64,000 nt of DNA from Tritrichomonas musculus (taxonomy: Eukaryota; Parabasalia; Tritrichomonadida; Tritrichomonadidae), in the NCBI GenBank assembly GCA_039105265.1, contig JAPFFF010000011.1, positions 186,001 to 250,000 on the forward strand. Direction: 5' to 3'. A program made the translations under genes and the position numbers. Below are positions 26,001 to 34,574 of this stretch, piece by piece. The notes under the pieces are model-generated. The model was given only the letters and a program-made list of their open reading frames with translations, was not told where the DNA came from and did not search any database. The first letter of the stretch is position 1; every line of letters starts with the position of its first letter.

Positions 26001-27201
26001 CAAAATGCAAACGACTAATATCATGTACCTGAAGATGGTCTTGAACCTCATCCACTCTATCATACAAATCAGCTAACAATTCAACAAATATAGCATCGTT
26101 CTCATCTTCAAAATTATTCTCTCCATCTTGATTACAATTGCATGATTTTATTTTTGAACAATAATCAGCCCAATAGTTTAATGATACTATTATATTATTT
26201 ATATTCAGCTGGACATCATTTAGGATTTGATTTAAACTGACCTTTACTTTTGTACCATCGATATTGTCAATTTTTATTGTATGGTCTACAGTTAATGATG
26301 TCGTAAATAGTTTTAGAGCCGATGCCAGCTCATATCCAAGAACACTAGATAACAATAGATTTTGAATTATTTTTGGATAATTTGCGTAATTATCTTTTTG
26401 ATTTTGCATGTATATATCAATAAATTCACCCGGGCTTCCTACCTCCACTAGCTGGTCTGCTTTAACTTCTTCATCACTATTTTTATATTTATATCCTATT
26501 GTCTTAAGAGTATTGTCTTGAAGATTGTAATGATATTGCTTTGTGCCATTTATGAATTTTATCCAGTTTGCTTCATTAAATACCTCATATAATATTCTCG
26601 TTGTGTTTTGATTCTTTTTTTCATTCTTCATAATATTCATCAACATATCAGCTAAATTATGATATGTCTTGTATTGGAGGAAAGGTTCAGTTGGCTTAGG
26701 CTCTGGTGGAGCAGTAGGAGTTTGAACATATTTAACTACTTCACATTTCCCCTTGTCTTCTTCCAATACTACTTGTTCGTATCCATCTGCTGCGCACATC
26801 AATTCGCTATACATATCATGGATTGCTTCACAAGTCTTAGATTCCCCTTCGATAATATCATTAAATGTATTAACACAATATTCATCTCTGATAAGTTCTC
26901 TGTTGGATTCAACAAATGAATTCGTTCTTGCTAATGCTTTGTATTCAAGTATTTGTGTAGATTTTTCAGTTATGGGAACATCCCCAAATCCTTTAAGACT
27001 ACCTCCATTTTCAATATAATCATTTACCACTCTGGCATCAACTTCAGCTTTATTGTATAGACAATTAAATTTTGGGTATTCATCGGGCTTATCTTCTTGG
27101 ATGATATTTATTTTTTCATCTTCTCCAGCACTTATTTCAAATCCATTTGCTTTAAGTTTTTTTGCTTCTTTGCTCTTTGCAGAATATAGTGTCAAGGACA
27201 T
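23062..27201 (-). CDS. Fibre-like structural protein 1 (1379 aa), element I
   Basis: This is a large multi-module protein homologous to the fibre-like genes of A and B. The N-terminal region has the EAKKLKANGFEISAGED start block shared with EATKLKDKGLSIEVAED in B. A long helical/disordered part follows, including a Trp-rich stretch (residues 470-560) not seen in B. Next come the beta-rich module with NALKLHNSDIIYLYKPT, AATTLYTDYNICSSKIITAD, a Gly-rich hydrophobic segment (LAFTIAGGIVGGGLALSSMG), and a terminal coiled coil (EKRIAALEKK). It ends 28 bp before its shorter paralogue and starts 19 bp from the divergent penton-like gene. Confidence 0.7.
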   Translation of the reverse strand: MSLTLYSAKSKEAKKLKANGFEISAGEDEKINIIQEDKPDEYPKFNCLYNKAEVDARVVNDYIENGGSLKGFGDVPITEKSTQILEYKALARTNSFVESNRELIRDEYCVNTFNDIIEGESKTCEAIHDMYSELMCAADGYEQVVLEEDKGKCEVVKYVQTPTAPPEPKPTEPFLQYKTYHNLADMLMNIMKNEKKNQNTTRILYEVFNEANWIKFINGTKQYHYNLQDNTLKTIGYKYKNSDEEVKADQLVEVGSPGEFIDIYMQNQKDNYANYPKIIQNLLLSSVLGYELASALKLFTTSLTVDHTIKIDNIDGTKVKVSLNQILNDVQLNINNIIVSLNYWADYCSKIKSCNCNQDGENNFEDENDAIFVELLADLYDRVDEVQDHLQVHDISRLHFDNQVQLAQSQVVDFSIFNNDDGINDLVNQYQNQNQHIDSNIQHTNFMNDRSFNIDHDERYYWSALFHRWVLLTESGYSFDDFPSGWRTNRSFDAPPSFIFDVDRQNWIQIMITDFDNKCQGWRNNEDRMSVAVYTAFMANNTKQKEGDIVWDENENEWIYCNSAVSPLSIDIGTPPKQPDDSVSIPGSDSESFKKALEVYGNKYIEPPKNYQFNREKPIYGDVNIKANLNVNGLINGVDISNLSSGGDITTSNFTYQSGFPKYILTNNLLSTDTFRLFDRDFKMMVIGGTEEIQEQIKDTQGRINIFKIILRNNIMMNANGKIIKEFYIYAEDGKIYNPILIHNTEHDETRLSYFHETTTNKLYIAHDEGVRIDSYDLYLKGELSIMYLLPQDSLVAVEPTIKCDTIEAKNALKLHNSDIIYLYKPTKITDATIGDKEYYKMIYEIPDDYHLIEGFKFKFKEYCFGNSWEMEWKEDKWTGNNLSGRLGGSVINKLNKRNTGYYHNDNRTHLCYAMMKNDDIHNEIIPRGEKGILYSLYALASKEGKLETKLLLNNDEIINGDENHISCWVFEMGGHNKETYEGYDLVGVECRLFNYEANIIKFNELIPKISRVYLDIYLPKSSTPTRLTFKILPQILHVYGQLNGNVDLIGDLDTIDRIACDWTDSFINPEDRNIEIYLRKSMADPFEEMNWDGKMNPFEYIIRQQFYEIYPNPNAATTLYTDYNICSSKIITADNITTMRSDLNLVSNNFDVLSYDFNKLENKVGQMDRRLITVEDKTEHLISDMKSIKIVEGISLAFTIAGGIVGGGLALSSMGITFGGAEASSDVAVAATTITHARTSFLLEESYFSGASRLRKFDPWSRTISDTNKVLEWCDEGLDELEEITFENDFDDPDKGVMTLQATFNLCNIFRDSLKPVFKILANEIKSVQSTKHPLDDIDMTAYITKLEVKEMLEQKDLYIDSLEKRIAALEKKCANIE

Positions 27202-27220
27202 TTTAATCTGAAATTAAATA

Positions 27221-27956
27221 ATGCTGTATAGTGTTCAGAGCCAGCCAGGGAATTATAATACTGTAAGAATGAATATAGATATTCCTTGGAAATGCCCTTT
27301 CGTCAAGTATTATGTTTCGTCTATTAATACTAAAGCCAATATTTTGTTAACCACCGATGATGATTATTTAATATTTGACTCAGAAAATAGGAGAGATAAA
27401 GTTTGATTTCGAGGAGTCGTATGCCTATTCTTTTGCAAATCTGGTTAAATTTTTAAATGAAAGTCAGACTGTAATTACCTTCAAAAATGTCAACAATAGA
27501 ACCATATCTTTAAAGCCTGTCCAAACAGTAAAATTCAAAGAAGGCAGCCATAGAGCAAAATTAATTACTGGATTGTTCAATACTAAGCCTGGACATATAT
27601 TTCCAAATGGAGTTGAATGCAACGTCCCAGATTTGCCAATTCTTGATTTTGCCAATAAATTATATTTAGTATCTTTGCAGGGTGTAGCAGCGCACTCATC
27701 TATTGGAGACCAAGAATATACTCCCAGCATCATCGCAAATATTGATACAATGATTATGGACCAAGAAGCTTTAATAGTGAATTATGATTTGACAAAACCA
27801 ATAAAAGTAAAAGTAAATACAGATTCGTTAAAGTATTTGGAAATGAGGTTGGTCGACTTTATGTTCCAGCCAGTAATCTTAAAATCCCCCTTGTTCATTA
27901 CTCTGAAGATAAAACCATCCCAGGATGCTGATATATATGATATCTTGACAAAATAA
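27221..27956 (+). pseudogene. Penton-like minor capsid gene of element I, broken
   Basis: This is the homologue of the 248-aa penton-like proteins of A and B. Shared blocks are NIDIPWKCPFVKYYVSSINT, FKEGSHRAKLITGLF, LYLVSLQGVAAHSSIGD and MRLVDFMFQPVILKSPLF. It lies divergent from fibre-like gene 1 with a 19-bp spacer, the same arrangement as in A and B. The copy looks broken, about once. The family is probably the single jelly-roll vertex protein of the Polinton capsid, by context and C-terminal signature. Confidence 0.65.
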
Positions 27957-28835
27957 ATTTGAAAGTCCTTTGAAATCATTTTCAGAAGCCTTTGAAATCC
28001 CATTTGAATGCTCTTTGAAACCAGGAAATGGACATGTGATCTGAGACAATATTTGGTCGTAAAATCTTTCATGCTTCTCTTTGTGGCGCTCTAAGTATAC
28101 TTTGTGGCGCTTCAGGTATATCTTTGTGGCGCATCAGGTCGTCTTTGTGGCGCTCTAAGACATCTTTGTGGCGCTCAAAACATACTTTGTGGCGCTCAAA
28201 TATATACTTTGTGGCGCTCTAAGATTTATCTCAATTTCCAAAAAATTTCATTCAAAAAATTTTTCCAAAAAAACATTGTGTATTGTCGGTCCAAATGAAC
28301 CATTTTCTTGACATGTTTTTTGAAAAAAATTTGTCCTGAAATGTTATTTGAAAAAAGAGAAAACCCTTCCCTGAGTTTTTTTTTTTGAGACGACCACAGG
28401 ATTTTCTAGAAATCCTTTCAAAAATATATCATTCATATTTTTGTGGCATCTCATAGAAAGTCCCATTTTTCAAATCACAATTCCTACAAAAATATTTCAT
28501 ACATACTTTTGCGGCGACCATAATATTATTATAGCACCACGAAATGTGATTTGAAAAATTGGGACCCCCTTTACTGCTTTCTTTTATGGGGCTCAGGAAC
28601 CCCAAGTTGCTTGTTTGGTATTAAAAAAATGAACATACCTGCTCATACATATTTTTTGAAACATCATTTATATTTTCTCAATCTCAAAACCATGACCCCC
28701 TACTCATGCTTTTTTTCCAAAATTTTGGTATCAATATCTCGATGAATATTCAATATTTTTAAATGGTTTAAGAGAGAAATTTCTTCCTATCTCAGAGGAG
28801 AATTTAATGAAATTATTATCTATCTTTCGTCTGCA
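27957..28835. other. Non-coding region with GTGGCGC repeats, element I
   Basis: About 0.9 kb without a supported gene. The first half holds an array of CTTTGTGGCGC units. The second half is T-rich with long T and A runs and scattered GTGGC words (near 28440, 28513). Short ORFs here are low-complexity and have no homologue in B, so I leave them out. B has no matching region between penton and polymerase, because its module is arranged differently. Confidence 0.5.
28077..28218 (+). repeat. Seven-copy CTTTGTGGCGCTC tandem repeat
   Basis: The core CTTTGTGGCGC occurs seven times at spacings of about 20-24 bp, separated by variable TCTAAGTATA/TCAGGTATAT-like spacers. The first unit lies at about 28078 and the last at about 28208. 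The conserved core with drifting spacers looks more like a protein-binding array than a slipped microsatellite. Confidence 0.7.
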
Positions 28836-28870
28836 GGTGAACGGGTGAATTTTCACCTCCAACTTCACCT
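28836..28870. repeat. Left 35-bp inverted repeat bracketing the cargo gene
   Basis: It starts GGTGAACGGGTGAATTTTCA and ends CACCT. The perfect inverse lies at 29922-29956. Internally, GGTGAA-TTTTCACC is itself nearly palindromic. It lies 35 bp before the ATG of the 336-aa gene. Confidence 0.85.
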
Positions 28871-28905
28871 TTCATTTTTTTTTCAATTTTTTATTTTTAG
28901 GCCAA

Positions 28906-29916
28906 ATGACCCTCCTCCCCGCAACAACAAATCAAACCAGCATTACAGCCATTACTCTTGCCCAAGACAACTCTTTGACCGAATGTAGTTTTTCAAAAGA
29001 AGTATCTGAATTCTATAATATGAACTTTGAACAGAAGAAGATGGAATTGAAAAATGATTTGTTGAATGATAACTACGACCCGGTAAAATATAAGCTAAAT
29101 GTCGAAACAAATACAAATCTCATCCGTGATATTTTTACAATATTTCATTCCCTGCCAAAATTAAACGACATCACACAGAGCAAGCCAGATGTGCCTATTT
29201 TTGAACAAATAATGGAATTGAAGACAGACTCATCGGAAATAAAAAAATTCATTCGAAAAGTAAATTATGACATGATAGGCTACCATTGCAATCACAATTC
29301 TATAAATGAAAAGTGTGATAAAATATACGGTAATGTGGTCGATATATATAATTCAGACGAGTACCTGCACTACCAATCATTCATATCTTTTGCTCTCATG
29401 ACTGCGCTAAGTATCATTAGAAAAGATAAATTTGGACAGCCATATAATGTTTATCCAACAGACGCCTTGTTGTGTGATAATCCCGATGACTTTTCATTCG
29501 GATTTATTGATAAATGTAGTGTCAAAGAAGCTTCTGAAAATATTATACGACTCAACGGTATGATAGCTAATAACAATGCCCAAACCAATAAATCATGCTC
29601 AAAGTGTGATGCAGCAAGGAGAAAATACAATTATAGCCTCTTTCAAATAGAGAGGATGAGAGAAGAGCAGAGAGAACAGCAAGAGATTGATAAACAATAC
29701 ATAGAAATGCCTGATGAAAACAGATATGATATGAAAGAGTTTTTGCTCAAAAATTATCCTTCGATAGATAGATTTTTGTTAAAAGATGTCCAAAACAAGT
29801 ATAAATCCACTTTTAAAATCAATTTAACATTTGATGAATTGAAGAGAAAAATTGAAGAAACGGGGCTGTTCACAATATCAAATGTCCATAGAACCATGTA
29901 TGTAAATAGAAAATAA
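28906..29916 (+). CDS. Cargo gene of element I, unknown 336-aa protein
   Basis: I do not recognise it and B has no homologue. The N-terminal 30 residues are Thr/Ala-rich. The central part is mostly helical, with Cys/His residues (GYHCNHNSINEKCD, KSCSKCDAARRKY) that could bind metal, and then a charged coiled-coil stretch (RMREEQREQQEIDKQYIE). The last 65 residues (LLKNYPSIDRFLLKDVQNKY, then TFDELKRKIEETGLFTI) look like a winged-helix DNA-binding domain. The gene is bracketed by 35-bp perfect inverted repeats. No transposase signature is visible. A regulatory or replication accessory role is possible but not shown. Confidence 0.6.
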   Translation: MTLLPATTNQTSITAITLAQDNSLTECSFSKEVSEFYNMNFEQKKMELKNDLLNDNYDPVKYKLNVETNTNLIRDIFTIFHSLPKLNDITQSKPDVPIFEQIMELKTDSSEIKKFIRKVNYDMIGYHCNHNSINEKCDKIYGNVVDIYNSDEYLHYQSFISFALMTALSIIRKDKFGQPYNVYPTDALLCDNPDDFSFGFIDKCSVKEASENIIRLNGMIANNNAQTNKSCSKCDAARRKYNYSLFQIERMREEQREQQEIDKQYIEMPDENRYDMKEFLLKNYPSIDRFLLKDVQNKYKSTFKINLTFDELKRKIEETGLFTISNVHRTMYVNRK

Positions 29917-29921
29917 ATGAG

Positions 29922-29956
29922 AGGTGAAGTTGGAGGTGAAAATTCACCCGTTCACC
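29922..29956. repeat. Right 35-bp inverted repeat bracketing the cargo gene
   Basis: It begins AGGTGAAGTTGGAGGTGAAA and is the exact inverse of 28836-28870. It starts 6 bp after the cargo stop codon. I see no clear target duplication outside the pair. Confidence 0.85.
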
Positions 29957-30051
29957 CCTGGATGATTTTTACAGTTTTTTTGCTCATTTTTGAGCCGAAG
30001 CATTTTTTTGTCGCGTGATATTTTTTTATCACTTTTTAATTTTATTGTAAA

Positions 30052-33000
30052 ATGGCTGCTACGCAGACTCTTGCAAAGCAAGTGGACAACCAGCTCATTT
30101 CCAAACTAACGAAGAAGCAAATTTTATCCCTCCCTGGATTTTATGGTAAAGGGAAACAAACCGTAAAAAAACTCCGAGAAGAGCTCAGACAAAATATCTC
30201 CAAAATGAAAATAAACAAAAGAGGCTTGAAAGTGAAGGATTATATCAAGGCATTTAATGAAAGTGATGATAAGTTGTTTAACAATCTGCGCAGGCAAAAA
30301 AATACCAGACAAAAAGAAAAGGCATCGCGAAGAGAATACAAACAAAGCCTCAAAAATAATGCCAGAGCAGAAAGGGATATATTAAATATTTCGGTCGATT
30401 TGTACTCTACAGCTAAGACCGAAGCCAGAAAAGAGTACAAGGAAAGAGTCAAAAATATTAAAGATAAGCCTAAATTTAAGAAGCAGATGAAGGAATTTAT
30501 GATGAAAGCGAACAAAGAAATTTCATTCGAAATAGTTATTGGAGATGATGAAGATACCAGGATGGCATTTACTGAAACTCTAAGACAGCTTCACAAGAAG
30601 AATAAAAAGAACGTGGTGGTAAAAAGTGAGTCTCTAGATGGGGAGGAATATAAGTGGTATACCATCTCATCGGCACGAAATATCGACACAACTATTGGTC
30701 ATATCTCCGGTACAATAGATTTAAATGATGATTGTTCTGATAATAATCCTTGGATTGGTAATGTATTTATCCCAGCAAAATATCAATTACTCTTCATTCA
30801 AAACAAAAAGAAAGGCAAACAAACCATCTTCACAATCAATAAACAAACTAGTAAAGGGAAGCTATATGAAGAAGAAGTAGAAATTGATGAAGATTATAGA
30901 GAAAAACCAGACGGAGGATTCTTTCCATATATCAATCTTTCTGATATTGATTTGACTATATATCAAATATTTAAGTCTGTTGAGAAGAAAAATTATCAAG
31001 ATAATTGCCTGGTCTATGCATGTATTCAATCAAAAGTTTTCTCAGAGGAAGAAATAAATCATCTACGTTCCATGGTGAAAACAAGGATGGTGCCAAATAG
31101 TTTAATATATGATATTGCTAAATATTTTAAATGTCATTTTATTGTCAGGAGGATTGATGAAAAATATGCTACGAGAGACCAACAGCAAATCAAAATAGAT
31201 ACCCGAAAGAAAGCCTGGGCTAAAGCTTTTAACAGGACTGTAGACCTGTTATTATACAAAAATCATTACATGATTAACAAACCCGTGGGAAACACAAAGC
31301 TTATAACAATACTTCGAAAGCTATTTAAAGAAGGCATGTTCAGAGAAATAAAATCTTGCGAGATGGATATTTTGGCCACAAATGAATATAACAGTCATCT
31401 AGCAGATTATCAAGATTTAAATTATGACCCTTCCCTTTGCTGTCAAAAAATAGATTCGTCTGTTATGAAAAAAGAGAGGGAGTGGTCAAAGATATACTAC
31501 TCTGATTTTGAGACAGATACAACACTATCACCCCATAAACCATATCTTAACATTACAGTATATAGAACAAAAGAATTGATACATAAAATGGTTTTTGAGG
31601 GGGATAATATAGCCGAGAGATTATTAAAATCTTTGGAAAATAATTCTTTGACATACTTTCATAATCTAAAATATGATGCCTGCTTCTTCATCAACACTCC
31701 TGGATGGGACGTCCAAATAACTGAAAGGAACGGTACAATTCTTCAAATTGTCATGACAAAATATAAAATAAACAAAAGATTAACCTTCCGAAATAGCTAC
31801 TCTTTGATACCTGCTGCCCTATCTTCCTTCGCTAAAATGTTCCAACTACCCGTCCACAAAGAAGTGATGGCATATAAAATATACACAGAAAAAAATATCA
31901 AACGAAAAGAAGTCTCAGCACTAGAATTCCAACTACAATATTATCTCGAAAATAAAGACAAAAAAACACTTCAACAAATAAAACAAGACTGGAAACAGCT
32001 TATCGATAATGCAATAAATTGTGGCGCTTATGAAAATCTCCAGATAGACAGTCCTTCGGACGTAGCGACGCCTTGCATCGATATCATGAAATACGCCATC
32101 TATTATTGCAAGCTCGACTGTATTGTTTTGATGAAAGGAGTAGAGAAATTTAATCGAGACTTGATAGAAGTGTTCAGACAAACAAAAACAGATATGTTGG
32201 ATGTCCATAATTTTATCTCTATCTCTTCGATTGGATATTATTATGCCTACAAATTTGGTTGCTTCGATGAGTGCTATCAGCTAAGTGGTAAGCCACAAAA
32301 CTTTATCCAGAGATGTGTTTCTGGGGGAAGAACCATGACGGCAAATAATGAAAAGCAGTATGTAGAAGCGAGAATACAAGATTTTGATGCCGTCTCTTTA
32401 TATCCGTCGGCCATGAGTATTATGTCTGGAGTGCCAAAAGGAATGCCAAAAATTATTCCTGAAGGAATATCTACTGAAGAATTATTACGTTATGACCAGT
32501 TCTTTGCCGAAATAAACATTAAAAAATTAAGCTGTAAATCAGAGAAGCCATATAAATTTGGGCAGGTATTTAGCAGAAATGAGCAGGGCTCTAAAATATT
32601 TACCAACAATCCAACAGACCACTATTATATTGACAAGAGAGCTTTTATGGACCTGATGGAATTTTATACTTTTGACTACGATTTTATCCGAGGATATTAT
32701 TTTGATGAAGGATTTAATAGTAAAATTAATATATTCATCGAGAAATTGTTTAATCTCCGAAAGAAATATCAGGATGCAAAAAATCCTCTACAACAAACTA
32801 TTAAACTCCTCTTGAATTCTATTTATGGAAAATCTATTCTCAAAGCCACCACAACAGAAACAAAATGCATACCAAAAGATAAATCCATCAAATATATATG
32901 GAAAAATTATAATTATATCACAGAAATAATAGAGAATAAATCAATCGAAAATGTGTATGTCAAGAAAGTAAAACCAATAAATAATCACTTTAATCTACCA

Positions 33001-33522
33001 CACTTTGGAGCAAGTGTGTTGTCCTGGAGTAAGCATTTGATGAATCGAGTGATAAGTTCAGCAGAGCAGAATGGGATTGAAATATACTACACAGACACCG
33101 ACAGCATACATATCAAAGAAGAAGATGTAGCAAGGATAGGAGAAGTGTTCAAAAAGAGATATGGAAAGGAGTTAATAGGCAAAAAGATGACTCAGTTTCA
33201 CTGTGATTTTGATTCGTTTGAAGGAGCTGTTGGGGCTGTTCATTCAAGAAAATTAATAGCTCTGGGGAAGAAATCATATCTCGACATTTTGGTAGATGAG
33301 AAGGGAAATGAAGGCCTACATATAAGACTGAAAGGAATTCCAAAACAATGTATTCTAAACAAAGCAAAGAGGATGAATATATCAGTGGAGGAGTTGTATG
33401 AGAAATTATATTGCGGCGAGGAGATAGTTTTCAATCTTCTTGATGGGGCTAATTGTTTCAAAAAAAGTAGCTCATACCAACAGATAAATTTACCAACATT
33501 TGAGAGAAGAATCAAATTTTAA
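30052..33522 (+). CDS. polB: Protein-primed DNA polymerase B (1156 aa), element I
   Basis: This is a family B replicative polymerase of the protein-primed type. The N-terminal HeH-like module (LISKLTKKQILSLPGFYGKG, RGLKVKDYI) is followed by a region with NCLVYACIQ and LLLYKNHYMIN, a Cys/His pattern like OTU proteases. The exonuclease motifs are YYSDFETDTT (near 483), TYFHNLKYDACFF and YYCKLDCIVLMKG. The polymerase motifs are DFDAVSLYPSAM (near 777), KLLLNSIYGKS (near 918) and YYTDTDSIHI (near 1012). A short in-frame hairpin insert (SPSDVATPC) precedes the IDIMKYA stretch. It points opposite to the integrase, unlike in B. Arg is mostly AGA, unlike the CGA/CGT-rich B copy. Confidence 0.94.
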   Translation: MAATQTLAKQVDNQLISKLTKKQILSLPGFYGKGKQTVKKLREELRQNISKMKINKRGLKVKDYIKAFNESDDKLFNNLRRQKNTRQKEKASRREYKQSLKNNARAERDILNISVDLYSTAKTEARKEYKERVKNIKDKPKFKKQMKEFMMKANKEISFEIVIGDDEDTRMAFTETLRQLHKKNKKNVVVKSESLDGEEYKWYTISSARNIDTTIGHISGTIDLNDDCSDNNPWIGNVFIPAKYQLLFIQNKKKGKQTIFTINKQTSKGKLYEEEVEIDEDYREKPDGGFFPYINLSDIDLTIYQIFKSVEKKNYQDNCLVYACIQSKVFSEEEINHLRSMVKTRMVPNSLIYDIAKYFKCHFIVRRIDEKYATRDQQQIKIDTRKKAWAKAFNRTVDLLLYKNHYMINKPVGNTKLITILRKLFKEGMFREIKSCEMDILATNEYNSHLADYQDLNYDPSLCCQKIDSSVMKKEREWSKIYYSDFETDTTLSPHKPYLNITVYRTKELIHKMVFEGDNIAERLLKSLENNSLTYFHNLKYDACFFINTPGWDVQITERNGTILQIVMTKYKINKRLTFRNSYSLIPAALSSFAKMFQLPVHKEVMAYKIYTEKNIKRKEVSALEFQLQYYLENKDKKTLQQIKQDWKQLIDNAINCGAYENLQIDSPSDVATPCIDIMKYAIYYCKLDCIVLMKGVEKFNRDLIEVFRQTKTDMLDVHNFISISSIGYYYAYKFGCFDECYQLSGKPQNFIQRCVSGGRTMTANNEKQYVEARIQDFDAVSLYPSAMSIMSGVPKGMPKIIPEGISTEELLRYDQFFAEINIKKLSCKSEKPYKFGQVFSRNEQGSKIFTNNPTDHYYIDKRAFMDLMEFYTFDYDFIRGYYFDEGFNSKINIFIEKLFNLRKKYQDAKNPLQQTIKLLLNSIYGKSILKATTTETKCIPKDKSIKYIWKNYNYITEIIENKSIENVYVKKVKPINNHFNLPHFGASVLSWSKHLMNRVISSAEQNGIEIYYTDTDSIHIKEEDVARIGEVFKKRYGKELIGKKMTQFHCDFDSFEGAVGAVHSRKLIALGKKSYLDILVDEKGNEGLHIRLKGIPKQCILNKAKRMNISVEELYEKLYCGEEIVFNLLDGANCFKKSSSYQQINLPTFERRIKF
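32047..32079. repeat. Hairpin mini-insert in the I polymerase gene
   Basis: The segment includes GTCCTTCGGAC (32051-32061, 4-bp stem) and the overlapping CGTAGCGACG (3-bp stem). It adds about nine to eleven codons relative to the B polymerase, where the flanking LNIDIMKYA is continuous. It is more GC-rich than the gene around it. Confidence 0.6.
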
Positions 33523-33627
33523 TTTTTTCAATTTTTTCCATTTTTCATTTTTTCCATTTTTCAATTTTTTCCATTTTTCATTTTTTTCGCGTTTTCATAT
33601 TTTTTAATTTTTTTATCACGAAGCCAA

Positions 33628-34539
33628 ATGTGTCAAGAAATGACATTACAAGAAGCCCTCCAAAAAATTCAAAAATTAAAAGCTGAAAATAAAGAACTCA
33701 GAGCCGAAAACATAGAACTGAAATCACAGAAAGAAGGCATAGATTACCCAAAATTATTGGATGATGCCCTCCAAAAAATTGCTGACCTCACTACAAAATT
33801 GGAAAAATCAGAAGCTGAAAATGAGAAATTAAACATGTTGTTGGAAAAGAATGACAACGAATGGGCAAACAGCATGCGAGATGTAAAAGAAGAAATACAA
33901 GAGCTAAAGGACAGAGTAGACGATTTGGAGAACAGAGAAGACGATTTGTATGACGATATAGTATATCCAGAAGCACAAACAGAAGGGGAGGCCCAGTGGT
34001 TTGATTTGAAAGATGATGATGAATATGAGATTAAAAATGTATATCCATATGATATTAGACGAAAGAGAGATGGAAAAATAATTACTAATACTTTAAATAA
34101 AAAAGATGGATATATCCATGTAGCATTAAATCGAAAGCCCTATCGAAAGCACATTCTTGTGGCAAAACACTTCATTCCAAATCCCGACCACCTCCCTATC
34201 GTCGACCATAAAAATCATCACAGAGATGACTACCACACAACAAATTTAAGGTGGGTATCAGCTAAAGAAAACAGCAAAAATAAATATGGATACAAAGGCC
34301 AAAAGTATAATTATCTAGATGACTTGCCTGCGGATTGCCAACAAATTACTTTATTCAAAGGGTGGGAGTTTGAAAATTATTTCATTAGTTCAGACAATAA
34401 AATTTGGTTCTACAATGGAAATCAATACAGAGAATTAAAAATTTATAAGAGCCGAAGCTATTTATATGTTAGTATGATGGATATAAATAATAAACATCAC
34501 AGCATTGGATTAAATGCTTTGATTCAAGAATTCAACTGA
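33628..34539 (+). CDS. Coiled-coil protein with NUMOD4/HNH-like domains (303 aa)
   Basis: The N-terminal 110 residues are heptad-rich coiled coil (ALQKIQKLKAENKELRAE). From about 128 a NUMOD4-like stretch appears (WFDLKDDDEYEIKNVYPYDI). An HNH_3-like core follows (HILVAKHFIPNP, IVDHKNHHRDDYHTTNLRWV, SAKENSKNK), as in homing-type endonucleases of phages and large DNA viruses. A C-terminal domain repeats a YFISSDNKIWFYNG-like recognition unit. It sits between polymerase and basic-region protein. B has a homologue in the same place at 45385-46110. It may cut DNA as a mobility or exclusion nuclease, or serve replication. Confidence 0.72.
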   Translation: MCQEMTLQEALQKIQKLKAENKELRAENIELKSQKEGIDYPKLLDDALQKIADLTTKLEKSEAENEKLNMLLEKNDNEWANSMRDVKEEIQELKDRVDDLENREDDLYDDIVYPEAQTEGEAQWFDLKDDDEYEIKNVYPYDIRRKRDGKIITNTLNKKDGYIHVALNRKPYRKHILVAKHFIPNPDHLPIVDHKNHHRDDYHTTNLRWVSAKENSKNKYGYKGQKYNYLDDLPADCQQITLFKGWEFENYFISSDNKIWFYNGNQYRELKIYKSRSYLYVSMMDINNKHHSIGLNALIQEFN

Positions 34540-34574
34540 GCGACAAAAAAATACCTGTCGAATATTTTTTTACT

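Noticed and set aside
28077-28218. CRISPR array
   Set aside because: The cores are only 11-13 bp, the spacers are short and related to each other, and the context is a eukaryotic virus-like element.
28104-28745. Short ORFs in the GTGGCGC/T-rich region of element I
   Set aside because: They are low-complexity translations of tandem repeats and T runs with no homologue in B and no initiator-like leader.
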